From the NCBI GenBank assembly GCA_965215845.1, contig CBDCEL010000004.1, positions 1,364,001-1,428,000 on the forward strand: DNA of 64,000 nucleotides, read 5' to 3'. This document shows positions 50,995 through 60,296 of this stretch, piece by piece. The first letter of the stretch is position 1. Each line of letters opens with the position of its first letter. Under the pieces are notes generated by a model. That model did no database searches, was not told where the DNA came from, and worked only from the letters and a program-made list of their open reading frames with translations. This DNA comes from Aurantibacter_A sp965215845 (GTDB taxonomy: Bacteria > Bacteroidota > Bacteroidia > Flavobacteriales > Flavobacteriaceae). A program made the translations under genes and the position numbers.

Positions 50995-52542
50995 CTAGTT
51001 CACATACAGACCCGTAAACTCTATAGGTTCGGTTTTAGGAAGAACCGCCCCATACTTTTCACCGATAACGTCGATTATTGCATTGACTATGGCCGCGTTT
51101 CCTCTAGGGGACGGATGGATGCCGTCTAGCGAAAAAGCTCCGCCGGAAACAAAGTCATCGGTGATAATCGCATCGCCACCGACATTCAACCCGTCAGTCG
51201 CAACGACATTCAAAAGCGCATTGGCGTCAAAAAAACCAAGGTCGAATTGTTCGGCCATCATTGCTATCGTATTATTGTAGGCTGTGGTAGCATTTGCTAT
51301 TGCCGTCTGCTCTTCTGGGGTCAGCACCCAGTTATCGGCCAAGGCAACACCTACACCATTTACGCTGGCGGGGTTGTTCGGATCTGCAAGCGTCCCGATA
51401 AACGAACTGGCAGTCAGCACCAATAGATCCTCGGCGGTTGCCTGTCGCAACTTGGGCAATGCCGCAAAGGCCGGATTAATGGCTCCTAAGTCGGTCAAAT
51501 CCTCATCGACAATGACCACGGCATTTTGACCGGCTGCAAAGTTAATGGTTCGCTTGGCAGCCTCTTCTGCGGTAAAGAGACCTGTGCCGTTCAAGGCCGC
51601 GAGTGCTTGCTGAATTCCTCCATTGTAAGCGGCATAGGCACCATTGGTCAAAGTCGCCGTTTGTGCGTCCATTGGAATAGGGTTGTAAGGAACCGTAGTA
51701 AAGAAAGGTGCGTCGGTCACATTTGGTAGATTTGCCACTACACCTTTAGCGCCTCCCAAGGTCAAGGTTGTCAAAATTCCACCGTATACTTGGCCGAAGA
51801 CATTTGCATTCGTTATGTCATTTCCTCCATAAGTAGTAGGGTCAAGGTTACCTGTTACATTGTGATCTTCACCGGCTCCACCAGAAGTTGCATATGACAG
51901 AACATCATTCGAGCCAATCCAAAGTGTGAAGAAGGTAGGACTTTGAGCGGCGGCATCCTCCAAAACCGAAGCGTTCGGGTTAGAGGCCATTCTTGCAAAA
52001 TATGGGTTGGCAGCCCCTGATTGTACGCCTGCCACATTACCGTATCCATTTGCCAAAAGATGAAAACTTTTTGCTCCGGGCACGCCCATGTTGTTGTGTG
52101 GCCCAGCGACCACATTTGTTACCTCAGTAGATGGTGTGCCAGCGACAGGCACAGGTGTCTGGTTCACCGCGTCGAAAATCAGTCTTGGACCTTGAATAAC
52201 AGTACCCCCCAAAGTCAGACCACCCACATCATCGCTCATTAGGGGTTGACTAAAAGCGCCGCCGCCGGCCAATGAAAATATGGACGCCAAGGTATTTGGA
52301 AAAGAAACCGCTTGTCCTTTAGCAAACAAAGCTGCATCTGAGAAGCCTGCCGTTAGTGAATTTCCTACCGCCACATAATTTGAAAAATCGGCGGAACCAC
52401 TTGTGAAATTGGGTGTCGGAAAATTGATAGGCGCAGTTTCCTCTACGAAAGGTACGGCCAATATATTGTCTTCATTATCCGCGCAGGCGGAAAAGAGCGC
52501 AATCAATACAAGGATCGAAAGTGATTTATTTATAGATTTCAT
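50995..52542 (-). CDS. SGNH/GDSL hydrolase-like lipoprotein
   Basis: 515 residues. Lipobox FSAC gives lipid on Cys20. The SGNH blocks are visible: GNSLT in block I with Ser62 as the nucleophile, block III as GSNDVL with its Asn, and block V as DGIHPSPRG with the catalytic Asp and His. A long Ala/Gly/Asn-rich insert lies between. It is probably a surface lipid-ester or acyl hydrolase. It starts 15 bases after the TonB receptor gene, the position a SusD protein would occupy, so it is likely to prepare substrate for that receptor. Confidence 0.87.
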   Translation of the reverse strand: MKSINKSLSILVLIALFSACADNEDNILAVPFVEETAPINFPTPNFTSGSADFSNYVAVGNSLTAGFSDAALFAKGQAVSFPNTLASIFSLAGGGAFSQPLMSDDVGGLTLGGTVIQGPRLIFDAVNQTPVPVAGTPSTEVTNVVAGPHNNMGVPGAKSFHLLANGYGNVAGVQSGAANPYFARMASNPNASVLEDAAAQSPTFFTLWIGSNDVLSYATSGGAGEDHNVTGNLDPTTYGGNDITNANVFGQVYGGILTTLTLGGAKGVVANLPNVTDAPFFTTVPYNPIPMDAQTATLTNGAYAAYNGGIQQALAALNGTGLFTAEEAAKRTINFAAGQNAVVIVDEDLTDLGAINPAFAALPKLRQATAEDLLVLTASSFIGTLADPNNPASVNGVGVALADNWVLTPEEQTAIANATTAYNNTIAMMAEQFDLGFFDANALLNVVATDGLNVGGDAIITDDFVSGGAFSLDGIHPSPRGNAAIVNAIIDVIGEKYGAVLPKTEPIEFTGLYVN

Positions 52543-52557
52543 ATCTGAAAGTTCTTT

Positions 52558-55317
52558 TTAGTTGTTAATGGTCCATGAGACATAATACTGTGCGCCTATC
52601 GTTCCCGCACCTGGAGCACTTACGTACTCCTCTCCGAAAAGATTCGAACCTCCGACCTTAAAGGTCGATTTGATGCTAGGCACCTCTAGGTTTACCTGTG
52701 CATCAAATATATTTCGATTAGGGATGAATCCATCGGCAAAAGATGATGTCCATAGATAAACATCATTCCATCTCCAGTTGAAGTTGAATCCAAAGTTTTT
52801 GAAGAGGTTTTGATTTCCAAATGAAGCCTTCACCTTGTGTTCAGGTGTGTTGAAATTGGGTTGGAATCCTGGGTCGTTCGTATCGTCAAAATCTAATTTT
52901 GCATAGGTGTAGTTGACACCAAAGTCAAAATCACCGAACAATTTCGTAACCACCCCTATGCCGGCACCGTACGAATTAATATCTGCCGACGAATTGGTAT
53001 AGGTCTGAAAGGCCTGAAAATCACCATTTGATAGTGCCAACAACGAAAGTGTGTTATCCCCTGCTTGGCCATAAAGTGGGGTCAATACCGTTCGATTCGA
53101 AATGAAGTCTTCATAAGCATTATAGTATCCGTTGAGGTCGATGCTCAATTTTCCAAAAACTCCGCGATATCCTACCTCATAGGCACTGATCTTTTCAGGC
53201 TTGACTAGATGGACATTTACTGCTTGAGGGGCGCCCGCCGCCACAGATGTCGCAGTGAAGGCATTGCTGTACGCGAGGCCACCGGAAAGACGAACTGAAG
53301 TCTGGCCAGTGGCAGCCTGACCACCGGTACTGAGTAATATTTCAGGTGATGTATATCGATTTAGGTTGTCTGGGGCCGAACCTACTAAAATGGCTCGACC
53401 GGCATTTAAGCCAATGAAAAGGTCTTGTGTTGAAGGGTTTCTAAAACCGGTTTGAAACGAAGCTCTAACATTGTGTTTTTTGTTCTCATCGACCCCATAA
53501 ACGAGTGACACCCTTGGAGAAAAGAATCCATCAAAAAATTCGGATTTATCGTAACGTACCGAGCCTGTAAACTTTAGGCGTTCTTCCAACATTTTTTTCT
53601 GCAATTGAACATAGGCCCCATACTCTTGATAATTAATGGGCCCATCATTGTCAGTATAGATCGTGCCCCCTGAATTCAAGGAGTACTGACGCCAAGACCC
53701 ACCGACCATGATATCTGCAAAACTGTTGGTCAAATGGGCAAGATTGTAGTTTGCGTCTATATGGTATATTTTCGAGTTGTCTTGAAATTTAGACCCTGTT
53801 TCGAGGTTTCCATCAGAGGCAACCGTGGTGAGGGCACTATTGAATTCGGGTGAGCCTGGCAAGAATCTTCCTGTATCGGCATTGGCCCTGCCGGCCGCAT
53901 GACCCTGCTCATCAGTGACCCCTGGGTTCAAGAATCTAGCGGTAAGGTAACCTAGGGCATAATCGGTAAACCACTGCACATCCCCCTTCCATCTTCGATT
54001 GATATTAATTGCCGTAAATCGTGTATCATAAGAATTACCGGCCTTTTCAGCCGTGGTATATCCACGAACAAAGAAATTGTCATTGCGAATCTCCAATTTA
54101 TGCTGCTGCATAAAGAAGTCTTTTATCGAGTATCTATTGGCGCCTTGATAAATTGTATTGCCCCGGCCCAATTTGCTATTCCACACTATTTCCAGGTCAT
54201 CGGCATTGGGTCTGAATACCAATCCAAAGTCAGCTTTTAGGCTTTCGGCATCATAATCCATCAAATCTCGTTCTTCATAACCGGTTCTTGATACGGTGGC
54301 GCTACCGAAATCGGTCGCAACAGGTATTGGCAGGTTTTCAGCGGCTATCTGGTCAAAATCCAAAGTGGTGCTCACCTCATCACCATAAATATTCAATCCA
54401 TCATATCCATGATGTGCCCTAGTTCTTCCAGGCACATTATAGTCCGTGTAATCCGTGGAGAACCATTCAGTTCCCTTCAGGAATGAAACGGAGGCCTTTG
54501 CCGCAAAATGATCGCTGAAAACATATGCAGCCCTTATACCAACATCGGTAAAGTTGTTGTCGCCTGCATTGGTGCTTGAAGTGATGCCTGTCTTGCCATA
54601 AAAGCTTATCCCGGCATGATCAAAAGGGTTCTTACTCGTCATGAACATAATTCCATTAAAGGCATTAGCACCATACAGGGCAGAAGAGGCACCTGGAAGT
54701 AATTCTACGGTGTTCACGTCAAGTTCTGACATTCCCAATAAATTACCCAACGGAAAATTCAAAGCCGGAGAAGAATTATCCATTCCGTCTACCAATTGCA
54801 TAAAACGATTGTTCGCAAAAGTTGCGAAACCCCTAGTATTGATTGACTTAAAGGTCAAACTATTGGTATTCATATCAATACCCTTTAAGTTTTCGAGGGC
54901 ATCGTAAAAGGTTGGGGCGGCAGCCGATTTGATTGTTTTGATGTCCATTCTCTCAACCGTCACCGGAGATTCAAAAATACGCTCAGGGGTTCGAGATGCG
55001 GAAATCACGACCTCATCAAGAAAAGTCTGTGTCTCTGATAGTGTAATGGACAATGTCTGACCACTGGAAGTGACATCGGCCGTGGCCTCTGAATAGCCAA
55101 TACTGGTTACACGTAATTGGAAAGGGGGTGTTTCATCGGTCTCCAAAGTGAAGTTACCATCGAAATCGGTGGTCGTGCCTATTGCCTTACCAACAATTAC
55201 AATATTGGCCCCGGGTACAGGTTCACTATTGTCGTCAACCACAGTACCGGAAACGGTAGTTTGTGCAAATGCAAATGTCCCCACCAACAGTAGGGGGATT
55301 ATCAATACTGTTCGCAT
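52558..55317 (-). CDS. TonB-dependent receptor with carboxypeptidase-like N-terminal domain
   Basis: 919 residues. Signal peptide 1-18 (AFA, then Gln). A carboxypeptidase-regulatory-like beta-sandwich (about 22-105: VSGTVVDDNSEPVPGANIVI) is followed by the TonB box and plug (DEVVISASRTPERIFESPVT) and a 22-strand barrel ending in a terminal strand with YYVSWTINN. The substrate is unknown. Its partner is the SGNH lipoprotein just downstream, which suggests lipids or acylated compounds rather than glycans. No SusD gene is present. Confidence 0.92.
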   Translation of the reverse strand: MRTVLIIPLLLVGTFAFAQTTVSGTVVDDNSEPVPGANIVIVGKAIGTTTDFDGNFTLETDETPPFQLRVTSIGYSEATADVTSSGQTLSITLSETQTFLDEVVISASRTPERIFESPVTVERMDIKTIKSAAAPTFYDALENLKGIDMNTNSLTFKSINTRGFATFANNRFMQLVDGMDNSSPALNFPLGNLLGMSELDVNTVELLPGASSALYGANAFNGIMFMTSKNPFDHAGISFYGKTGITSSTNAGDNNFTDVGIRAAYVFSDHFAAKASVSFLKGTEWFSTDYTDYNVPGRTRAHHGYDGLNIYGDEVSTTLDFDQIAAENLPIPVATDFGSATVSRTGYEERDLMDYDAESLKADFGLVFRPNADDLEIVWNSKLGRGNTIYQGANRYSIKDFFMQQHKLEIRNDNFFVRGYTTAEKAGNSYDTRFTAININRRWKGDVQWFTDYALGYLTARFLNPGVTDEQGHAAGRANADTGRFLPGSPEFNSALTTVASDGNLETGSKFQDNSKIYHIDANYNLAHLTNSFADIMVGGSWRQYSLNSGGTIYTDNDGPINYQEYGAYVQLQKKMLEERLKFTGSVRYDKSEFFDGFFSPRVSLVYGVDENKKHNVRASFQTGFRNPSTQDLFIGLNAGRAILVGSAPDNLNRYTSPEILLSTGGQAATGQTSVRLSGGLAYSNAFTATSVAAGAPQAVNVHLVKPEKISAYEVGYRGVFGKLSIDLNGYYNAYEDFISNRTVLTPLYGQAGDNTLSLLALSNGDFQAFQTYTNSSADINSYGAGIGVVTKLFGDFDFGVNYTYAKLDFDDTNDPGFQPNFNTPEHKVKASFGNQNLFKNFGFNFNWRWNDVYLWTSSFADGFIPNRNIFDAQVNLEVPSIKSTFKVGGSNLFGEEYVSAPGAGTIGAQYYVSWTINN

Positions 55318-55464
55318 GATTTGTTTGAGTTAAATTAGTTACTAAGTCACGTGCAAGATACCTAATTTTCGTCTTGATAGGTCATAAAATAAAAAAAACT
55401 TATGCGTGCATAGTATTTCATTCGCAACATTATGGGTAAAAAAAAACATTACAAACAAAAAAAA

Positions 55465-55484
55465 GCCCTGAAAAATATCAAGGC
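55465..55484 (-). terminator. Probable terminator of glmS
   Basis: A short stem (GCCTT with AGGGC, one G-T pair) is followed on the minus strand by eight T, 28 bases past the glmS stop. Confidence 0.55.
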
Positions 55485-55511
55485 CTCAATATTATACAAA
55501 ATGAAAATCTA

Positions 55512-57359
55512 TTATTCAACCGTCACTGATTTCGCCAAATTTCTTGGCTGATCGACGTTGCACTCTCTCATCACGGCAATATGGTATGAAAGTAATTGCA
55601 GCGGTATGGTTGTCAACAAGGGCGTTAGGGCCTCGTAAGTCTCAGGGATTTCAATCACGTGGTCGGCCAACTCTTTCACTTGAACGTCACCTTCTGTAAC
55701 AATTGCGATTATTTTTCCTTTGCGGGATTTTATTTCTTGAATGTTACTGACCACCTTTTCGTAGTGCCCTTTGTTGGTCGCAATAACGAACACCGGCATT
55801 TGCTCATCGATCAAAGCGATGGGTCCATGCTTCATTTCCGCAGCCGGATAGCCCTCGGCATGGATATAACTAATCTCTTTCAATTTCAATGCTCCCTCCA
55901 AGGCCACGGGAAAATTATATCCTCTTCCGAGGTACAGACAATTTGTAGAATCTTTATAGACGTCTGAAATAATTTCGACCAACGGATTTGATTCCAGGGC
56001 CCTTTCGACTTTGGCCGGAATGGTCTCCAATTCCATCAGGTAGTCTCGAAATTTAACATCGGAAATCGTTTGTTTCTCTTGGGCCAGTTTTAAGGCCACA
56101 AGGGTCAAAACCGTAATTTGTGTCGTAAATGCCTTAGTAGAGGCGACCCCTATTTCGGGTCCCGCATGGGTGTAGGCACCTGCATCGGTTTCCCGTGCAA
56201 TAGATGAGCCAACAACGTTGCAAACACCAAAGACGAAAGCGCCCCGTTCCTTGGCCAATTTAATGGCCGCCAGGGTGTCAGCTGTCTCTCCGGATTGTGA
56301 GATCGCAATCAAAACATCATTTTCCGTAATCACCGGGTTTCGGTATCGAAACTCGGAAGCATATTCGACCTCAACAGGGATTCGGGCCAAATCTTCAAAA
56401 ATGTATTCCGCCACAAGTCCGGCATGCCAAGAAGTACCACAGGCAACTATGATTATTCTATCGGCATTCATAAACTTTTCAAGGTTCTGGTCAATGCCGG
56501 CCATTTTGATAATACCTTGACCGACCCGCAAACGGCCCCTATAGGTATCTAAAATTGCCCGGGGTTGTTCATAAATTTCCTTGAGCATGAAATGGTCGTA
56601 ACCGCCCTTTTCGATTTCCTCAAGGTTCATATGCAACTCCATAATGTTCGGATAGGCAATTGCATCGTCTTTGATCTTACGAAGCTTTATTTCCTTACCC
56701 AATCGAACAATTGCCATTTCTTCATCCTCAAGATAAACGGCATTCTTGGTAAACTCAATGAAGGGAGAAGCATCGGAGGCAATGAAAAATTCGTTCTCGC
56801 CAATACCGATTGCCAATGGGCTACCTAATTTGGCCACAACGATCTCATCGGGTTTATTTTTATCGAAAACCGCAATGGCATATGCACCAACAACCTCATT
56901 CAATGCAATTTGCACGGCTTTGCCCAACTTGACATCTTCTTTGATCTTCACTTCTTCAATCAGGTTGACCAGAACTTCGGTATCGGTGTCCGATTCGAAG
57001 GTGTACCCCCTTTTGAGAAGCTCTTTCTTTATTGATTCATAATTCTCGATAATGCCGTTATGAATGATGACAAGGTCTCCTGAATTCGAATAATGCGGAT
57101 GTGAATTGATGTCATTGGGCACGCCATGGGTAGCCCAACGCGTATGACCGATTCCCAGGGATCCTTTTAACGATAAATCTGCCTGTGCCTTCTTCTCTAG
57201 GTCTTCTACCTTACCCTTGGTTTTTGCCAGGTTAATCGCCGTTCCGTCGTAGAGCGCTATTCCAGCACTGTCGTAACCTCTATATTCCAACCGTTGAAGG
57301 CCTTTCATTATAATCGGATAGGCCTCTCGATGGCCTATGTATCCTACAATTCCACACAT
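55512..57359 (-). CDS. glmS: Glucosamine-fructose-6-phosphate aminotransferase
   Basis: 615 residues, standard length. The product starts MCGIVGYIG, with Cys2 as the glutaminase nucleophile after Met removal; GHTRWATHG and LEYRGYDSAG are typical. Two SIS domains form the isomerase half (SQSGETADTLAAIKLAKERG, ends PRNLAKSVTVE). It makes glucosamine-6-phosphate for peptidoglycan and LPS. Adjacent to the DUF4270 gene, 184 bases away. Confidence 0.98.
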   Translation of the reverse strand: MCGIVGYIGHREAYPIIMKGLQRLEYRGYDSAGIALYDGTAINLAKTKGKVEDLEKKAQADLSLKGSLGIGHTRWATHGVPNDINSHPHYSNSGDLVIIHNGIIENYESIKKELLKRGYTFESDTDTEVLVNLIEEVKIKEDVKLGKAVQIALNEVVGAYAIAVFDKNKPDEIVVAKLGSPLAIGIGENEFFIASDASPFIEFTKNAVYLEDEEMAIVRLGKEIKLRKIKDDAIAYPNIMELHMNLEEIEKGGYDHFMLKEIYEQPRAILDTYRGRLRVGQGIIKMAGIDQNLEKFMNADRIIIVACGTSWHAGLVAEYIFEDLARIPVEVEYASEFRYRNPVITENDVLIAISQSGETADTLAAIKLAKERGAFVFGVCNVVGSSIARETDAGAYTHAGPEIGVASTKAFTTQITVLTLVALKLAQEKQTISDVKFRDYLMELETIPAKVERALESNPLVEIISDVYKDSTNCLYLGRGYNFPVALEGALKLKEISYIHAEGYPAAEMKHGPIALIDEQMPVFVIATNKGHYEKVVSNIQEIKSRKGKIIAIVTEGDVQVKELADHVIEIPETYEALTPLLTTIPLQLLSYHIAVMRECNVDQPRNLAKSVTVE

Positions 57360-57399
57360 ATTTTAATCAAATTATTGAATTGGGGTAAGTTCTTTTTTG

Positions 57400-57407
57400 C
57401 AAATTTA
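57400..57407 (-). promoter_or_regulatory. Putative -7 box of glmS
   Basis: On the minus strand TAAATTTG matches TAnnTTTG, 40 bases before the glmS ATG. Confidence 0.5.
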
Positions 57408-57543
57408 GCCAGATTAAGTTCTAATCTGTCCGTTTATAGAAGTAAAACGTAAAATTTCGTCATGTGGTATATTTACCATCAAATGAGAGGGAAAAAAGCG
57501 TACAATGACTAATCGCCAAAGAAACACCTAATGCCGCAATGAT

Positions 57544-59379
57544 TCAATTGGTCTCGGTATAGAAAATCTCGAGTTTCAATTGTTTTTCAGAATTAGCCTG
57601 CCCGACATTGCTTCCAAAAAGAACCGTACCCAAAGGGGTGATGGTATTGGCAACCGGCACATTTTCTTCTGGTCTTGTCGGATCGTCCAACATGGCGTTG
57701 GCCACCCCTACAAATTCGATGTTGGGAGTAAGAACAAGTCCCAAAGTGGCATTGGTAGAATCTCGCACGACCATATTATTTACATGATCGGTAATTCGGA
57801 AGGTGTATTTTGAAATGCCGTTTTCCTCCTCGAGAATTCCACCGTAATTGAGATATTGCCCCAACAACGTTCGGCTTTCACTTACATCTCTATCGGGGTC
57901 GAATATAATTCTACCGGTTTCGGCATTATAAAGATAAATTCTGGGTGGTTCTATAATACCTCCACTTGCCGCCAAGGTCGCTTCATCAACATAAAAAGTC
58001 AAATTGGCTTCGTTGATAATCCAATTGTTCGCCCTGATTTGATCTAAAATTTCTTCTCCATTGTCTCTATCGAAAAGTTTAATCTCAGCATAAGAACCGG
58101 CCCCACCTTTTAAATATACCCTTGACACGTCATTGGCGATGTCTGTATCCATTTCGTCCATTATTGGTGATGGATAAGGGTCGTTATTCAAGGTATTGAC
58201 AGCATTTCCGGCAACCAGCCCCGTTTGACTGCCCACCAACAGAGAAAGGGTATAACTGGAATTGGCTTTTTCAATTACGTCATCTGCGGTATCAAATCTA
58301 TCGTAATTATAATACACCGTTATATTGGCATTTCTTATGTCAAGCAAGAACATTATATCATCGGGAATAGACAGGTGGATTCCTCTGATGAACTCCACAA
58401 AGTTGGCTTGACTGAGCAATTCAGAAGACCCTTCTTTATCGATAAGGTTTTCCTGAAAAAAAGCAATATCCAATGGGACTCTTATGCCAGGGTCAAGTTT
58501 ACCAAACTGCTCTGATTCATCAATATCAGTGGTATCGGGGTCGTCTTCATTTTTTAGAAGAATCTCCTTATCGCTGATTTCGAACTGCCCGTCAAAAAGT
58601 ACATCGGAAACGAAGGAGGGAGAAAATTGTTGATTGGAAAAGTATTGTTGCGATTCTTGAAAACTTGTGTTCGGATCCAAATCACGTAAAAAGTAAGTCG
58701 ATCGCTCGACCTTTAAGTTAATGGGGACATTTCTGTCTCCATAAATACTGTCTAAATCAATTCTCTTGGCAAAGGCGTCCCTTGTAAAGTCAACATCGAT
58801 ATCGTCATTTATGCCATCGCCATCGGTATCGGGATTGTCTGGATCGGTTCCATTGAGTCTTTCTTGATTATCACTAAGGCCGTCTTCGTCCAAATCACTG
58901 TTGGGATCATTGGGGTCGATATCGAACTCGTCATCAACGCCATCACCATCGGAATCTCTCAAGGCCTGCACCTCTGTCAAATAAGGGATGTAAAGATATA
59001 CCGAATCGACCATTTCATTTTCGGCCACCTGCGTTTCAAAATCAGGATCGGGGGCATCTTCCACACTCTGAGGGTTTACTCCAAAAGACGGATTGGTCGG
59101 ATTGGCCAATCGCAGTTGTGTAGTAATGCTGGCCTCGGTTCTTCCATAGATAGGGTCATTGAACGTACCTAATTGATACAAAAGCAATTTATTGGTTCGA
59201 ACCGCTTGGATCTTCTTGTTGAAGGCGAAGACATCATAAGTGGCCTTATCAGTGGTAAAAGGTTTGCCACCCACCACTGTGGCGCCTATCGTTGTCAATT
59301 CTTCAGTACAGGAAAAAAGTACCGCAACCAGAAAAAATCCCGCCATGACGGGAAGTTTAAATCTCCTCAAAAATGCCAT
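57544..59379 (-). CDS. DUF4270 lipoprotein with thrombospondin type 3 calcium repeats
   Basis: 611 residues. Lipobox LFSC puts the lipid on Cys24. Flanking segments (TTDKATYDVFAF, GTFNDPIYGRTEAS) identify DUF4270. Residues 142-198 carry Asp-rich repeats (DSDGDGVDDEFD, DLDEDGLSD, DTDGDGINDD) of the thrombospondin type 3 kind that bind calcium, inserted after the strand DSVYLYIPYL. Most of the rest is beta-rich. Its start is followed upstream by the glycogen-synthase-like gene (5-base gap), an arrangement I recall from many flavobacteria. Surface role unknown. Confidence 0.87.
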   Translation of the reverse strand: MAFLRRFKLPVMAGFFLVAVLFSCTEELTTIGATVVGGKPFTTDKATYDVFAFNKKIQAVRTNKLLLYQLGTFNDPIYGRTEASITTQLRLANPTNPSFGVNPQSVEDAPDPDFETQVAENEMVDSVYLYIPYLTEVQALRDSDGDGVDDEFDIDPNDPNSDLDEDGLSDNQERLNGTDPDNPDTDGDGINDDIDVDFTRDAFAKRIDLDSIYGDRNVPINLKVERSTYFLRDLDPNTSFQESQQYFSNQQFSPSFVSDVLFDGQFEISDKEILLKNEDDPDTTDIDESEQFGKLDPGIRVPLDIAFFQENLIDKEGSSELLSQANFVEFIRGIHLSIPDDIMFLLDIRNANITVYYNYDRFDTADDVIEKANSSYTLSLLVGSQTGLVAGNAVNTLNNDPYPSPIMDEMDTDIANDVSRVYLKGGAGSYAEIKLFDRDNGEEILDQIRANNWIINEANLTFYVDEATLAASGGIIEPPRIYLYNAETGRIIFDPDRDVSESRTLLGQYLNYGGILEEENGISKYTFRITDHVNNMVVRDSTNATLGLVLTPNIEFVGVANAMLDDPTRPEENVPVANTITPLGTVLFGSNVGQANSEKQLKLEIFYTETN

Positions 59380-59384
59380 TCAGA

Positions 59385-60194
59385 TTAATTTAAAACTTCC
59401 GTGCTGTAAAAATTACTGTAGGCCTCTTCGAATTCTTGCAACGAGACATATGGCAACACGGGTTTTTGAAGGTTGGAAATGTGTTTTTGTAAATCTTCTG
59501 GAATGTCTTCCGCCGCTAAAATAACTGCATCTGAAAAATCTACGGCAATTTTTAACAAATTATTATAGTCAGGGCTTTTGAGCATAGCTATACTTTCACT
59601 GTCAATGCCGTCAAACGCAATCTTGTTTATCATTTCACTATCAAGTTCGCCATCGAATCCTTTTTTATATACCGAAGTAACAATTTTACTATCGGCAAAT
59701 AAGGGTTCATCAGAATAGAACTTTCGCAGGTATAAAGGCAATAGGGAAGCCATCCACCCATGTACATGAATGATATCGGGCGTCCAATTCAGCTTTTTAA
59801 CGGTTTCCACGACCCCTTTGGCAAAGAAAATGGCTCTTTGGTCGTTGTCTTTGAATAGGTTTCCGTCGGCATCGGCAAAAGTCGATTTTCTTTTGAAATA
59901 TTCATCGTTGTCAATAAAGTACACCTGAATTCGCTCCCTTGGTATCGAAGCGACCTTTATGATCAGCGGCATGTCCATATCGTTGATAATCAGGTTCATC
60001 CCCGAGAGACGAATCACTTCATGAAGCTGATGTCTGCGTTCATTGATGTTACCATATCTGGGCATAAAAATACGTATCTGGCCGCCATTGCTATTGACCA
60101 TTCTGGGGGTTTCGTAAGACATCAGGGAAACTTCGTTCTCCGGTAGGTAGGGTACTAATTCAGAAGATACAAACAATATCTTTTTGCCATTCAT
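59385..60194 (-). CDS. Short glycogen/starch synthase-like protein (GT5 N-terminal domain only)
   Basis: 269 residues, against about 480 for GlgA. Only the N-terminal Rossmann domain is present: KKILFVSSELVPYLPENEVS, NERRHQLHEVIRLSG, and DIIHVHGWMASLLPLYLRK. The C-terminal ADP-glucose-binding domain is missing and the following gene is unrelated, so this is a stable short form, not a frameshift. In the N-terminus the ADP-glucose loop KxGGL is replaced (residues SELVPYLPENEVSL). It is therefore unlikely to make glycogen alone. It shares a divergent promoter region with panC. Confidence 0.85.
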   Translation of the reverse strand: MNGKKILFVSSELVPYLPENEVSLMSYETPRMVNSNGGQIRIFMPRYGNINERRHQLHEVIRLSGMNLIINDMDMPLIIKVASIPRERIQVYFIDNDEYFKRKSTFADADGNLFKDNDQRAIFFAKGVVETVKKLNWTPDIIHVHGWMASLLPLYLRKFYSDEPLFADSKIVTSVYKKGFDGELDSEMINKIAFDGIDSESIAMLKSPDYNNLLKIAVDFSDAVILAAEDIPEDLQKHISNLQKPVLPYVSLQEFEEAYSNFYSTEVLN

Positions 60195-60229
60195 AAAGCT
60201 GTATTTTGTATTTCGTGCAAACGGAATTG

Positions 60230-60237
60230 CAAAATTA
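60230..60237 (-). promoter_or_regulatory. Putative -7 box of the glycogen-synthase-like gene
   Basis: On the minus strand TAATTTTG matches TAnnTTTG, 35 bases before the ATG at 60194. Confidence 0.5.
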
Positions 60238-60268
60238 CAAAAATTATGACGATTAGCCGTAATTATAG

Positions 60269-60276
60269 TAAGTTTG
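60269..60276 (+). promoter_or_regulatory. Putative -7 box of panC
   Basis: TAAGTTTG matches TAnnTTTG, 20 bases before the panC ATG. It is divergent from and about 30 bases apart from the opposing -7 box at 60230-60237. Confidence 0.5.
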
Positions 60277-60296
60277 CAGGCTTTTATATCTCACCT

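Noticed and set aside
59385..60194. A frameshifted or truncated glgA
   Set aside because: The gene has a clean stop and a promoter, and the downstream sequence encodes DUF4270 rather than a missing C-terminal half.
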